This document shows positions 50,101 through 57,959 of a stretch of 64,000 nucleotides of DNA, in pieces (positions within the stretch are counted from its first letter, which is position 1; each line of letters starts with the position of its first letter). The notes below the pieces were generated by a model. It was not told the origin of the DNA. It saw only the letters and a list, made by a program, of their open reading frames with translations, and ran no database searches. This DNA comes from Conchocele bisecta (lineage: Eukaryota; Mollusca; Bivalvia; Lucinida; Thyasiridae), in NCBI GenBank assembly GCA_029237695.1, contig CM055272.1, positions 12,450,042 to 12,514,041 on the forward strand, read 5' to 3'. Position numbers and translations under genes: made by a program.

Positions 50101-53100
50101 TGCTTGTTAACATTCGCAAATAGCAGGGTATTGTGTAACTCAGCACTTGTTTGAGTTATGTACACCTGCATTGTTGACACATCGGCCAAATAGCAGGTAT
50201 GGGTATACAGAGCCCATGTTTGAATTCATGTACACCCGCATTGTCAACATCGCCAAACGGCATGTATGGCATACTGAGCCCATGTTTGAGTTCTACACCC
50301 GCATTGTCAACATCGCCAAACAGCAGGTATGGTATACGGAGCAATGTTTGAGTACTGTACACCCGCATTGTCAAAATCATCAAACAGCATGTATGGTATG
50401 CTGAGCCCATCTTTGAGTTCTACACCCACATTGTCAACATCACGAAACAGCTGGTATGGTATACTGAGCCCATGTTTAGTTCTAGTTCGGTTCACATTGT
50501 AAACATCACCAAACAGCAAGTATGGTTAGGCTGAGACATGTTTGAGTTATCTACATCCACACTTGGTAAACATCGCACCAAACAGTAGGTATGGTATGTG
50601 AGCTCGGTTTGAGTTTGTACACCAAATTGTCAACATCGCCAAACAGCAGTATGGTTTATTTATACTGAGCCCAATGTTTGAGTTATGTACCCTGCATTGT
50701 TAACATCGCCAACTAGCAGGTATGGTGTACAGAGCCCATGTTTGAATTATGTACACCCGCATTGTCAACACACCAAACAGCAGGTATGGTATACTGAGCC
50801 CATGGTTTAGTTCTGTGCACCCGCACTGTCACACACATTCAAACAGCAGGTATGGTATAGGAGCCATGTTAAGTTCTGTACCACACCGCATTGTCAACAC
50901 ACCAAACAGCAGGTATGGTATACTGAGCCCATGTTTAAGTTCTGTACACCCGTGTTGTCAACACACCAAACAACAGGTATGGTATACTGAGCCCATGTTT
51001 AAGTTCTGTACACCCGCATTGTCAACACACCAAGACAGCAGGTATGGTTTGCTGGACCCATGTTTAAGTTCTGTACACCCGCATTGTCAACACACCAACA
51101 GCGGTATGGTATACTTAGACCATGTGTTTAAGTTCTGTACACCCGCTTAGTCTAAACACCAAACTGCAGGTATGGTTATTCTGAGCCATGTTTAAGTTCT
51201 GTGCACCCGCATTGTCAAACATCAAACAGCAGGTTTTGTATACTGAGCATGTTTAAGTTCTGTACACCCGCATTGTCAAACACACCAAAACAGCAGGTAT
51301 GGTTTACTGAGCCCATGATTTAAGTTTGTACACCCGCATTGTCAACACACCAAACAGCAGGTATGGTATACTGAACCCATGTTTAAGTTCTGTACACCCG
51401 CATTGTCAACACACCAAACAGCAGGTATGGTATACTTAGACCATGTTTAAGTTCTGTTACACCGCCATGTCAACACACCAAACAGCAGTATGGTATACTG
51501 AGCATGTTTAAGTTCTGTACACCCGCTTGTTCAACACACCAAAACAGCAGGTATGGTATACTGAGCCCATGTTTAAGTTCTGTACACCCGCATTGTCAAC
51601 ACACCAAACAGCAGGTATGGTATACTGAGCCCATGTTTAAGTTCTGTACACCCGCATTGTCGACATCACCAAACAGCAGGTATGTAATGCTGAGACCATG
51701 TTTGAGTTCTACACCCGCATTGTGAACATCGCCAAACAGCAGGTATGGTATGCTGAGCCAATGTTTGCGTTTTACAAACCACATTGTCAACATCGCAAAA
51801 CAGGAGGTATGATATGCTGAGCCCATGTTTGTGTTCCACACACCACATTGTAAATATCGCTAAGGACAAACTTATTGAGGTTCGGTCATACCACTGCAAG
51901 TAGGATCGAACCTTTTATTAGTTTGTTAATATATACTAGCCAGCTCTTACATGGTACCAATATAGGATAGTCTGCTTGTCAACATGTTTTGAGAGTGATA
52001 GAAACTTGGTAAACCTGATATAATATCAAAAGTCACTAACTGATATTCGTCCCGCATTCCACCACCGCCTGCCTGCGCTAATTTGCCAATATTTGTAAAT
52101 GTGTTTATCAAAAAAATACTGGATTATTGTGTTTCAAAGTAAGCAGCTTGATTGGCGGAGCCTGAGCTGTGCTACAGATCAGACACAACCAATCAAACTG
52201 CTTGATTGCGAGTGGATACTGCCAATAGATGTTTAGAAACGTTGACATCTTAGAAATGTGACCACAGGCGGTGGTGTAGGCGAATGCAAAGCTCGTTACA
52301 TGCACCTGATACACGGGTTTATTACGTAGATTTCAAATTCTGACTATTTATGGCCGTTATTTGCCAACCGCATTAACTGTCATTTCGGCTAATTCTGCGC
52401 ATCGGCTAATGCGCAATTCACGTCAAATTTAGACTAGCATACGTCATAATAAAATATGTGGACTTTGGAATAAACAAGCTGATTAATTGCTACACTGTGG
52501 CACATTTTTATCACATTCCGATAGTTTTGTAAAAAGTTATTCAGAATATAGTCAACATGTGTAAAACCCTCAGACCCTGCTGATGGAATAACTGTCTTCT
52601 TTATTAATTTAACTGTTCAATTAAGAAACTAACCTGTCATAATGTCGTTGGATAGTTCTGCTTCAAGTTTAATACCAATTTTGCTATTCTGATCCAGTAT
52701 GCTGTTCGCCATTTTGTTTACACTACCAGATGCGCAGCATTAGCAGAAACAAATGTGCAAACACACATGTGATGTCATACATCACACAATTTGCATCCCT
52801 TACTGACGTCAGAACATTTAACTTGCACAGATTGAATATGGGGACGTTAATGACATATTTTGTTTGGAAAGCCTTTGGTGCTCAGAATTAGCCGACTAGT
52901 CAGATATCACTAATCATGGGTAATAAAATGTCTCTTGCCCGTATCTGACTGGAAACATTGTATGACGCATGCGCAGTTAGTTACTATTTGCTTCCTTCCC
53001 AACTCGTCGAGAAAAAAATCAAGATGGCTGCTTTACAGTTAAATCCCATTTCAACGTTTGAGAACAATCATTGCCAATGCAGCTGAGCATGAACAATCCA

Positions 53101-55286
53101 TCAGCTTCAACAGTAGTTGCAGCCTGTAACTATGTGAAACTCCCGTACAGTACGTTCTGATACGTACGGTACGGGGGGGGGGGGGGGGGGTCACAAGGTT
53201 AATGGCTACAACTACTTCAACAATAATGCACCTTCGGTCTCAGGCTGATGTCAAGTTACCTCGGGCTGATACCTAGGTTGTATCAAACTAGCCAGGTAAT
53301 AACCTCTAATAATCAGGTAACTAGCTTTGTCTTGGCTGTACTGACTGATAACATATTGCTGTATCAGGCATTGTCCTGATATGAATATCCGGGTTACTAC
53401 ACATTGAGAATTGGCGTTTTATTGGTCGAACGTGGTCACATGACGTTACTGAATTACGTCAGTGGAATGACGTCACGGAAACAAGTCCGAGTTATTTTCA
53501 ACGAAAACAACGTCATAATTGCTCATTATGTAGCCAAAACGTTACCTGATAAATTGAATACCGTGCTAACGTCATTTGATTGGCAAACCTCGGAATTCTT
53601 ACGCGTTTCCTATCCTTGCCTGATAAACTTGATATCAAAAGACACTAGCACGGTATTATATATGTGTTAACACAGGCGAACAAGATGGCGGTGTTGGTGG
53701 TCCGGGACGGCGACTGCCCGGACACGTGCACGCCGAGCATGCTGCCGAGCGAGTTCAAGTCCACGGTGATGGTGTCTATCCTGCTCGGCTTCTTTACCAT
53801 ATCGTGGACGCCGATGTGTGTCTACTTCTTCGTCTCCGTGCTCTGTACTAGCTGTAAGATCAACAAGTATGTCAGGTACGGATATACACACGGGTTTGAA
53901 CTCACCCGTTCGCTCATTAACCCTTAAAATGGTGGAAATAATACATAATGTTCATGTGAATCTCAATTCCTATATCTTAAAACAAACACATGTGTTGGAT
54001 TAAACATATTGTATTTGTGCATGTATATAATTTACAATTAAGGAATCGATAGTAGTACAATGTATATCAGGCCCGTAGCGGTGTGTAAAATAATGCCACG
54101 GCAGCCTTTTTAGCAGGAAAAATTCCACTTAGACCCTCAAAATTGGCTGACGAAAAATGAAAAACAGGCCAAAATAATGCCACGGCAGCACGGCATGGCC
54201 GCTACGGCCCTGTATAATATACATAATTATACAAATGGGATTGGATGGAATGCTAGCTTAAAATATATAAATCCTCTCACATGTGTTGGCAGTACATTAC
54301 AATTGCCTCCGCTAAATACGCACATTTGTCTTGATCAATGTTAAAAAACGGACAAAACAACGAGAAGACAATACACACTCAAGTTCAACTTGTAAATATG
54401 GCCTTTCATTATTCATCGCATAACACCGATGATCATAAACCGATGCTTTTGTTTCGTTCCACGCTTTTCTGCCGAACTACTTTTGGCTATTAACCACATT
54501 AAATCTAAAAACATATTTAAATTTAAGTACTTTTCAATCAATAAAAAAAATTCACTCTCCATATGTTATTCATTTGATGAATTTTCATCAAATAATTTTA
54601 ATATGAGAACAATGTACACAAAAGTTAGATTTTGAAAATCGGTCCTCAAATTCCAAATTTTCTTTTAAAAATCTGTTTTATCCCCCATGTTATTAACATG
54701 GTTAACAACTCATAGAAAAATGTAATTTCCCTATAAAATAAATGTTTGACAAAACATGGGGGGAGGGGGGGGGGGGGCAACTTTCTTAATATTTACGAAA
54801 AACATAATAAATTATCTATACTGTCGTTCTGATTAGTATGTTTTACCCACAACAATATTTGCTGAACATGATTTTGAGACACATACCACCAGCTGGCATA
54901 ACCGGCTTCATTCGGAACAAGTCAGCTAGTCTAGACCAGAAAGCAACACATGCACACTGATTTCCGTTTCCAGGGCGACGGTGCGGATTATACTCTACCT
55001 CAACTCGGCCGTCAACGTGTTTATATACGCCGGCCGACTCAGTGACTTTCGGCAGAATATTCGCAAGGACGCGCGCGATTGTTGTTCCATGTGCTGCCAT
55101 CTATTCCATCGCATTCAGACGCGTTTACACGGACGGCCACGTTTGGGTTCTGAGAGCTCCACACGAACTAAAAATAGACACGACTCTAAGTTTTTGTTGG
55201 AGAGAATTTCGTCCAGTGAAAAGTCGTCTAAAACGATAGAGGACCGCACACCGAGAACTGAACAAGACGCTACTGTCGTGTCTTAA
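31882..55286 (+). CDS. Class A (rhodopsin-family) GPCR gene, five coding exons, 382 aa
   Basis: Exons 31882-32155, 36711-36932, 45989-46128, 53676-53875 and 54974-55286 join without frameshift (1149 nt including TAA; intron phases 1, 1, 0, 2). The product has a short N-terminus with N-glycosylation sites at Asn2 and Asn5 and seven hydrophobic helices. Hallmarks by position: Asn39 (1.50), LAVSD with Asp67 (2.50), Cys97 and Cys172 (conserved disulfide), Arg122 (3.50), Trp149 (4.50), Pro194 (5.50), Tyr202 (5.58), SWTP with Trp256 and Pro258 (6.48/6.50), Asn293 and Tyr297 (7.49/7.53), and helix 8 with a CC..CC palmitoylation candidate at 315-320. It should act at the plasma membrane by coupling a ligand to G proteins. 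Residue 3.32 is Val104, not Asp, so a classical amine receptor is unlikely; an adenosine-like or orphan identity is possible. The ligand is unknown. Confidence 0.93.
32156..32389 (+). repeat. Intron 1 start with one degenerate duplicate of the exon 1 end and donor
   Basis: At 32234-32260 the sequence GGACAACCGCGTTGGTACGT, followed by CCAATAT, repeats the end of exon 1 plus donor (GGACAACCGCGTCGG..GGGTACGTCCATTAT at 32130-32169) with an internal deletion of roughly 14-15 bp. It lies about 104 bp downstream of the original. It is a single-copy counterpart of the satellites in introns 2 and 3. Confidence 0.75.
32390..32736. mobile_element. Family E element, copy 3 (in intron 1)
   Basis: TATAGGAATGAATGGCATTT to TTGTGCTGGAATTAT with the hairpin turn GAAGGCCGGAAGGCCT intact. 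Confidence 0.7.
32737..33293. repeat. Dispersed intronic repeat (family O) in intron 1
   Basis: Segments such as CGCAATACAATCAATATTTG and the preceding TATTAAATGCATTAAATAT (32360-32390) recur, diverged, at 44090-44600 and 54430-54750 in introns 2 and 4 of the same gene. There are no clear termini or coding capacity. It is possibly an old element or an intron-to-intron duplication. Confidence 0.45.
33294..33540. mobile_element. Family D pogo-like MITE, copy 4 (truncated)
   Basis: It starts CAGTGCAACCTCTCTACAAC, contains the AATGATTCTAAAGTGCTGTC palindrome half and loses similarity near 33540. Confidence 0.6.
33702..34071. mobile_element. Family D pogo-like MITE, copy 5
   Basis: CAGTGCAACCTCTCTACAAC to CGGGGAGGTTCCACTG with TA flanks, in the inverse orientation to copies 1 and 3. 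It has a perfect central palindrome around 33868-33890. Confidence 0.7.
34171..34230. mobile_element. Family C MITE fragment, copy 6
   Basis: GGGTGTCCGGTTTAGAGAGG..TTCAACTGT with a decayed left half. A further terminus-only fragment lies at 34727-34755. Confidence 0.5.
34349..34488. mobile_element. Foldback element with GGGCCCGG ends
   Basis: Outer pairing TACTAATGTACTCTGGGCCC / GGGCCCATGGTACACTAGTA and an inner perfect hairpin GCGCACGAAGGCCGGGA. The outer GGGCCCGG resembles family H, but the body differs. Confidence 0.55.
34790..35235. repeat. Inverted repeat with internal duplication in intron 1
   Basis: A segment containing GTTTAATTGAAGATATATGA is repeated at 34968-34990 and appears inverted at 35140-35165 (ATACATGTATCTTTAATTAA). 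The inner arms TTCTATTTTCACC / GGTGAAAATAGAA at 35008 and 35098 complete a large, imperfect foldback of about 0.4 kb. Confidence 0.55.
35602..35801. mobile_element. Family G foldback element, copy 5
   Basis: TTAACCTTTTGAACCCGAAA to TAGCGGTGAATGGGTTA, with the hairpin GCCGATCCAGATGAGCCGGC. The right side is internally deleted. Confidence 0.6.
36127..36345. mobile_element. Family H foldback, copy 2 (duplicated left arm)
   Basis: The left arm GTTAGCTTAACGGACTGTTA occurs twice before the single right arm TAACAGTCCGTTAAGCTAAC. It ends TTTTGAACAACCGGGTCC. Confidence 0.65.
36416..36630. mobile_element. Family C pogo-like MITE, copy 8, 80 bp upstream of exon 2
   Basis: CAGTATAACCCCTGTAAACC at the left, an inner CAGTGGAACCTCTCTAAACC copy and a GAGGAGGTTCCACTG end. 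Its right end is 80 bp before the exon 2 acceptor, so it may lie within the branch-point neighbourhood. Confidence 0.65.
36711..36932 (+). CDS. GPCR exon 2 (ECL1, TM3, ICL2, TM4)
   Basis: The acceptor is TACATGTTGCAG|GT and the donor CCCCG|GTACGT (phase 1 on both sides). It encodes residues 92 (split) to 165 plus one base. Contents: the ECL1 Trp94, Cys97, TM3 (about 97-122) ending TRY at 121-123 instead of D/ERY, ICL2 with PLRY, and TM4 with Trp149. The last 45 bases are the source of the array that follows. Without splicing, the reading frame would meet a TAG at 36986 in the first repeat unit. Confidence 0.93.
36888..42310 (+). repeat. Array A: 63 bp satellite made of the exon 2 end plus splice donor
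   Basis: The first unit is the genuine exon 2 tail (45 nt from TCTCCCAGGGCATCTGTGC to AACCCCG) plus 18 nt of intron (GTACGTACATGGTGTATA). Units then repeat head to tail at 63 bp (for example GTACGT at 36933 and 36996). By length there are about 85 units. Each keeps a donor-like CCCCG|GTACGT and an acceptor-like TATATCTCCCAG, 37 nt apart. From about 41470 the array changes to a 132 bp two-unit period (a 63 bp and a 69 bp unit). Long open frames on both strands follow from the 63 = 3 x 21 period. Confidence 0.95.
42311..42963. other. Intron 2 sequence after array A
   Basis: T-rich repeats of TTTTCTTGAATTTTCATGA at 42385-42510, then unique-looking sequence with twice-repeated ATTGGGGCTTATG..GTGGCCAGT at 42745 and 42805. 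No exon. Confidence 0.4.
42964..43607. repeat. Diverged tandem repeat, unit 110-170 bp
   Basis: About four copies start AAGAAGTTC(G/A)CCGGAGTTTC and continue ..AACTTCTATAT(C)CCTTGA.. and GTGGACAAATGCCACA. The spacing is irregular through internal deletions. An old satellite, non-coding. Confidence 0.6.
43608..44082 (+). repeat. Intron 2 segment with an isolated relic of the array A unit
   Basis: At 43927-43972, AATATCTCCCAGGGCACCTG and TGCTGTCTCCATACACACTA match the exon 2-derived unit with about 20% difference, 1.6 kb beyond the end of array A. CTCGTACGTACTTGCTGTGT at 44055-44075 may be another donor-side relic. Confidence 0.5.
44083..44760. repeat. Family O dispersed repeat in intron 2
   Basis: It shares TGGCTATTAAACACATTAAA and CGCAATACAATCAATATTTG with introns 1 and 4. 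A 55-60 bp direct repeat (TTTCTTTGCTTTTGTCGGAT) sits at 44657 and 44698. No gene. Confidence 0.45.
44868..45297. repeat. Minisatellite, 42-47 bp unit, intron 2
   Basis: About ten units contain GGTTTATGAGCTGTACTAAC, then GATACGTCATT. Some units carry an extra GATAC. The 42 bp period is a multiple of three and gives a spurious open frame. Confidence 0.85.
45298..45849. other. Intron 2 3' part, nothing recognised
   Basis: AT-rich sequence; 45735-45850 resembles a decayed family D interior (CATTTCCCATGATTCCG). No exon. Confidence 0.35.
45850..45947. mobile_element. Family B foldback right half, copy 7, 41 bp upstream of exon 3
   Basis: GTAAATCCACCAGTTGAAAT through ACATCTTAGCCGCACGAAGT to GCTACGGGTTCCTGG. 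The left arm and core are gone. It ends 41 bp before the exon 3 start, within reach of the branch point. Confidence 0.6.
45989..46128 (+). CDS. GPCR exon 3 (ECL2, TM5, start of ICL3)
   Basis: Acceptor TATTGTTCCAG|AG (phase 1) and donor CAGCAG|GTATGG (phase 0). It encodes Glu166 (split) to Gln212. Cys172 is the expected partner of Cys97. TM5 (about 176-202) has Pro194 and Tyr202. The 140 nt length is not a multiple of three, so skipping it would shift the frame. It sits between the two splice-junction satellites, and its last 35 nt seed the second one. Confidence 0.93.
46091..51862 (+). repeat. Array B: 63 bp satellite made of the exon 3 end plus splice donor
   Basis: Units consist of an exon 3-derived part (CTACACCCGCAT, then CGTGAACATCGCCAAACAGC and AG) and about 28 nt of intron (GTATGGTATACTGAGCCCAT..). 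The exon part is base-for-base identical to exon 3 in units ending at 47261 and 47324, which are exactly 63 bp apart. About 85-90 units are present by length. A variant with ..AACACACCAAACAGCAG dominates 48970-51650. Blocks near 48220-48590 recur near 50145-50500, giving a higher-order period of about 1.9 kb. Units carry CAG|GTATGG donor-like sites but no good acceptor. Confidence 0.95.
51863..53675. other. Intron 3 3' part
   Basis: No exon apart from exon 4 at its end. It includes a poly-G run at 53174-53190 beside GTACGG repeats, and several TGACGTCA-like motifs at 53430-53580. No recognised element family. Confidence 0.4.
53676..53875 (+). CDS. GPCR exon 4 (ICL3, TM6, ECL3)
   Basis: Acceptor GTGTTAACACAG|GC (phase 0) and donor GTCAG|GTACGG (phase 2). 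Residues 213-278 plus two bases. It contains ICL3 and TM6 (about 241-266) with FF..SWTP: Phe252 at 6.44, Trp256 at 6.48, Pro258 at 6.50. Unlike exons 1 to 3, no downstream duplicate of its end was found. Confidence 0.92.
53876..54973. other. Intron 4, containing family O sequence
   Basis: 1098 bp. 54430-54750 carries family O-like sequence (TTTGGCTATTAACCACATTA, ATTTTCATCAAATAATTTTA) related to introns 1 and 2. A poly-G run lies at 54761-54777. Confidence 0.5.
54068..54212. mobile_element. hAT-like MITE with CAGGCCCGTAGCGG ends (intron 4)
   Basis: Starts CAGGCCCGTAGCGGTG and ends CATGGCCGCTACGGCCCTG. An internal direct repeat AAAATAATGCCACGGCAGC lies just inside. CAGGG/CAGGC-type ends suggest hAT (inference). 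No coding capacity. Confidence 0.65.
54974..55286 (+). CDS. GPCR exon 5 (TM7, helix 8, C-tail, stop)
   Basis: Acceptor TCCGTTTCCAG|GG (phase 2), ends TAA at 55284-55286. Residues 279 (split) to 382. TM7 carries NVFIY at 293-297 where NPxxY is usual (Pro7.50 replaced by Val). Helix 8 (RLSDFRQNIRKD) and cysteines at 315, 316, 319 and 320 follow. The basic, Ser/Thr-rich tail offers kinase and arrestin sites. Confidence 0.92.
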
Positions 55287-55313
55287 GGACATAGTTCATA
55301 GAAAACTATCATT

Positions 55314-55646
55314 GTAGCCTATTTTACCAACATTGCAAAGTATACTTATCTAGCAAAGTATACTTTGAGGGAGAAATTTTCAATTTAAGAATAAATTTAT
55401 TAATTTTTATATACTGAATTTAAAATGGCTGTGATAAAATAAGAAATTCAGTATATAAAAATTAATAAATTAAATGTAATAAATGTAATAAATTCAGTTT
55501 AATAATTCTGCATACTTTTAATCATCAAATATATGCAGTCATTAGTTCTATATGAAATAATTGATTTCGGGAAAAATAAATGATTACTCCATCAAAGTAT
55601 AATTTGCTAGATAAGTATACTTTGCAATGTTGGTGAAATAAGCTAC
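55314..55646. mobile_element. Family A foldback element, copy 6, in the receptor 3'UTR
   Basis: From GTAGCCTATTTTACCAACAT to GTTGGTGAAATAAGCTAC. The centre is rearranged: the usual palindrome is duplicated and partly deleted around 55410-55500. It begins 28 bp after the stop codon, so the transcript very probably runs into it. Confidence 0.78.
55390..55395 (+). promoter_or_regulatory. Candidate poly(A) signal supplied by a MITE
   Basis: AATAAA, 104 bp after the receptor stop, inside family A copy 6. A second AATAAA is at 55575-55580. No earlier AATAAA is present after the stop. Use of either site is inferred. Confidence 0.4.
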
Positions 55647-56496
55647 TGGTTGCATAGAAAATTGCTTCGTGCATAACACTATGTGAACATATATTTATAA
55701 CCTGCACGGCGCATTGAGTTGCCATCGCTGCCATGGATACCATCGATCAGTTTCAACATTTGCAGTATTTGGCACAGCACATAATACAAACTATTAACAT
55801 GTGATGCAATACGTCCCATAATGTGAAATTCAAAATGGCCACCGACGTCATTTTGCAAAATGCAGCAATATTTATGTAACCGTAGTAACCAGAATATCAC
55901 ACTATTCAAATGAGGCATGTTTTAATAATATATTTAGAACATATGCCATCAACCTCATTATTGTACGTCACAAAACATAAAACTGACCGATGTTTTGTTC
56001 ATACTAGAATGTCGGAGAAAAAATCATGTTGGTTAAAGCAATGCACAGTATGGCAAAGTTTAACATTAACTCGAGTATTGTCATGGGAGTGTAGTGATTA
56101 CATGTACATGTACGTGTATCCCATAAATATTACGAAGCTATTATCTTTGTACCCAAACTTAATTCTCTATTAATATGACATTAAGATACTGTTTTAACAT
56201 TTGAAAGTGTTGTCCGCTGGACAGTTCATTAGTGTGGACAAAATAATGCTCATCTTTAATTTACAAAATGTATTTTATAACACATTCCACATCCTTCTCA
56301 ACATACAGGCAAGCATATTTCGGTATCCTGCGGTACTGCTATAATATAATATAGCTATAATATAGCAGTACGGCAGAATACCGAAATATGCCTGCCTGTA
56401 TGTAGAGAAGGATTATATGAACGGTGCGGTAATACTGGTTATATATTACACTGATTACTTTCATTGAGACCTAACGCCATTTGGTTTGTTATTTAT
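55647..56496. repeat. Intergenic stretch with a hairpin at 56293-56411
   Basis: Arms CATACAGGCAAGCATATTTC and GAAATATGCCTGCCTGTATG enclose a second pair around CTATAATATAATATAG. The rest is without recognised genes. Confidence 0.6.
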
Positions 56497-56870
56497 TATA
56501 GGAATGAATGGCCTTTTTGTGGAATTTATCGGGGTATAAACTTGGAAAAGTCGCGGGAATACTGGACGAAGGCCGGAACGAAACGAAGGCTGGAAGGCCT
56601 CGTCCAGTATTCCCACGACTTTTCCAAGTTTATATCCCCGATAAATTCCACAAAAAGGCCATTCGTTCCTTATAATTCCAGCATCTTAAATACATTCATC
56701 AAGAGAATGTGTTTATTTTCCGTTTTCTTAATACTTATTTTAACTGCGCCTGACGGTTACGGAAAGTAGTTCGACATGGAGTTTACTGGGATATAAATTT
56801 TGGACAGAGACTTGCTAAGGACCAATCAAATGTTATGGAATTGTGTAAATATTTTGTTGCTGGAATTATA
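56497..56870. mobile_element. Family E element, copy 4
   Basis: TATAGGAATGAATGGCCTTT to TTGCTGGAATTATA. The hairpin turn is enlarged by a partial duplication (GAAGGCCGGAACGAAACGAA). Confidence 0.7.
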
Positions 56871-57959
56871 GTGAGGTAAGTTTGTAGCTTCTAGCTGGAT
56901 ACGAGCTCGTATTGTAAAAAAATAACATGACTGTTTAAAAGCATGATAATTGACGATGCATTATATGTATTTCTGCAGGATTACGATAATTCTTAAAGAA
57001 AAATTCCGTCCGACGACCTATGTATACCAGCTATAAATCGATATTCTTTACATAACTATGTTCTAACTATGCTATTTCGACAAGATAACAATATTCCTCA
57101 AAAGAACATGTACACTTTCCGTCAAAATATATACATTAGCTTTAATAACCTTTGTTACATACCAGCTCGTGTCCGACCAGAGCTTGAAACAATATTCAAT
57201 GATATAGCCTTATAATAATTATTATCAAAAGTCAAAGAGACAGGTCACATTGGAACTACTTGTATTATGCCCAGCTGTGGTATTCCATCCATTATAGCAT
57301 TGTCGTTGTTTACCGATGTTGAAGTCGAATAAACCGAAGCCAAAAGGTGTATCCCCCGCCGATAGGCAAGCAGAGATATAGCGTGTGTCCATGTACGTAC
57401 GTACGTGCGTACGTTAGTAACACCTTTCATTTTTCAATAACTCCTGAACCGGTTTACATAATTTGATAATATTTGCTCACAATGTGTGTATAGGGATGGT
57501 GTTTTGTTTTGCATACGACACACATCCGACCGCCCAAGGTCAAGGGCACAGAGGATTTGTGTTAACCTTGTTTGTAAACATGTTAAATATTTTGTTTTTG
57601 TTTTTTATTATCAAGTCTGCCAGCGATGGTGATGACCTTAGTGATAACGCTGCCCTTGTTTTGTATTATGGCTCAGTAGAGTGTATGTATCGACATGATA
57701 ACGTTTACTGACCACACACTACAGAATGCTGTGTCGGATCTCTAATGTCACACCATTTCCATGTCGTCACTTTTATCAACTAGTTTCACGGACCTAAATA
57801 TATGTACTAATTCGATTATGTCTCGTGTGAATATATCGAATATGCCTGACGTCAACACGAACAGGGCTATCATGATTCAGTATGCAAATGTTAAAACTGT
57901 GTATTATGCAGACTGTGTCCTGCATTTCTCTTACACGCTACACAATGGTAATGTGATCT
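56871..57959. other. Intergenic stretch, diverged repeat-like sequence
   Basis: 57340-57690 (GTATCCCCCGCCGATAGGCA, GATGACCTTAGTGATAACGC) looks like an old dispersed element; a (GTAC)n run lies at 57391-57412. No lectin or receptor exon was found here. Confidence 0.4.

Noticed and set aside
36888..51862. CRISPR-like alternation of repeats and spacers
   Set aside because: Units are continuous tandem repeats with diverging positions throughout, not identical repeats with unique spacers, and the DNA is clearly eukaryotic.
46129..51862. Recursive-splicing (ratchet) sites at each CAG|GTATGG
   Set aside because: Ratchet points need a polypyrimidine tract before the AG|GT; array B units have purine-rich AACATCGCCAAACAGCAG there.
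46003..51900. Numerous 60-130 codon frames with repeated VNIAKQQVWY-like or SSVHPHCQH-like motifs
   Set aside because: By-products of array B (63 bp period), not proteins; they read through splice donors.
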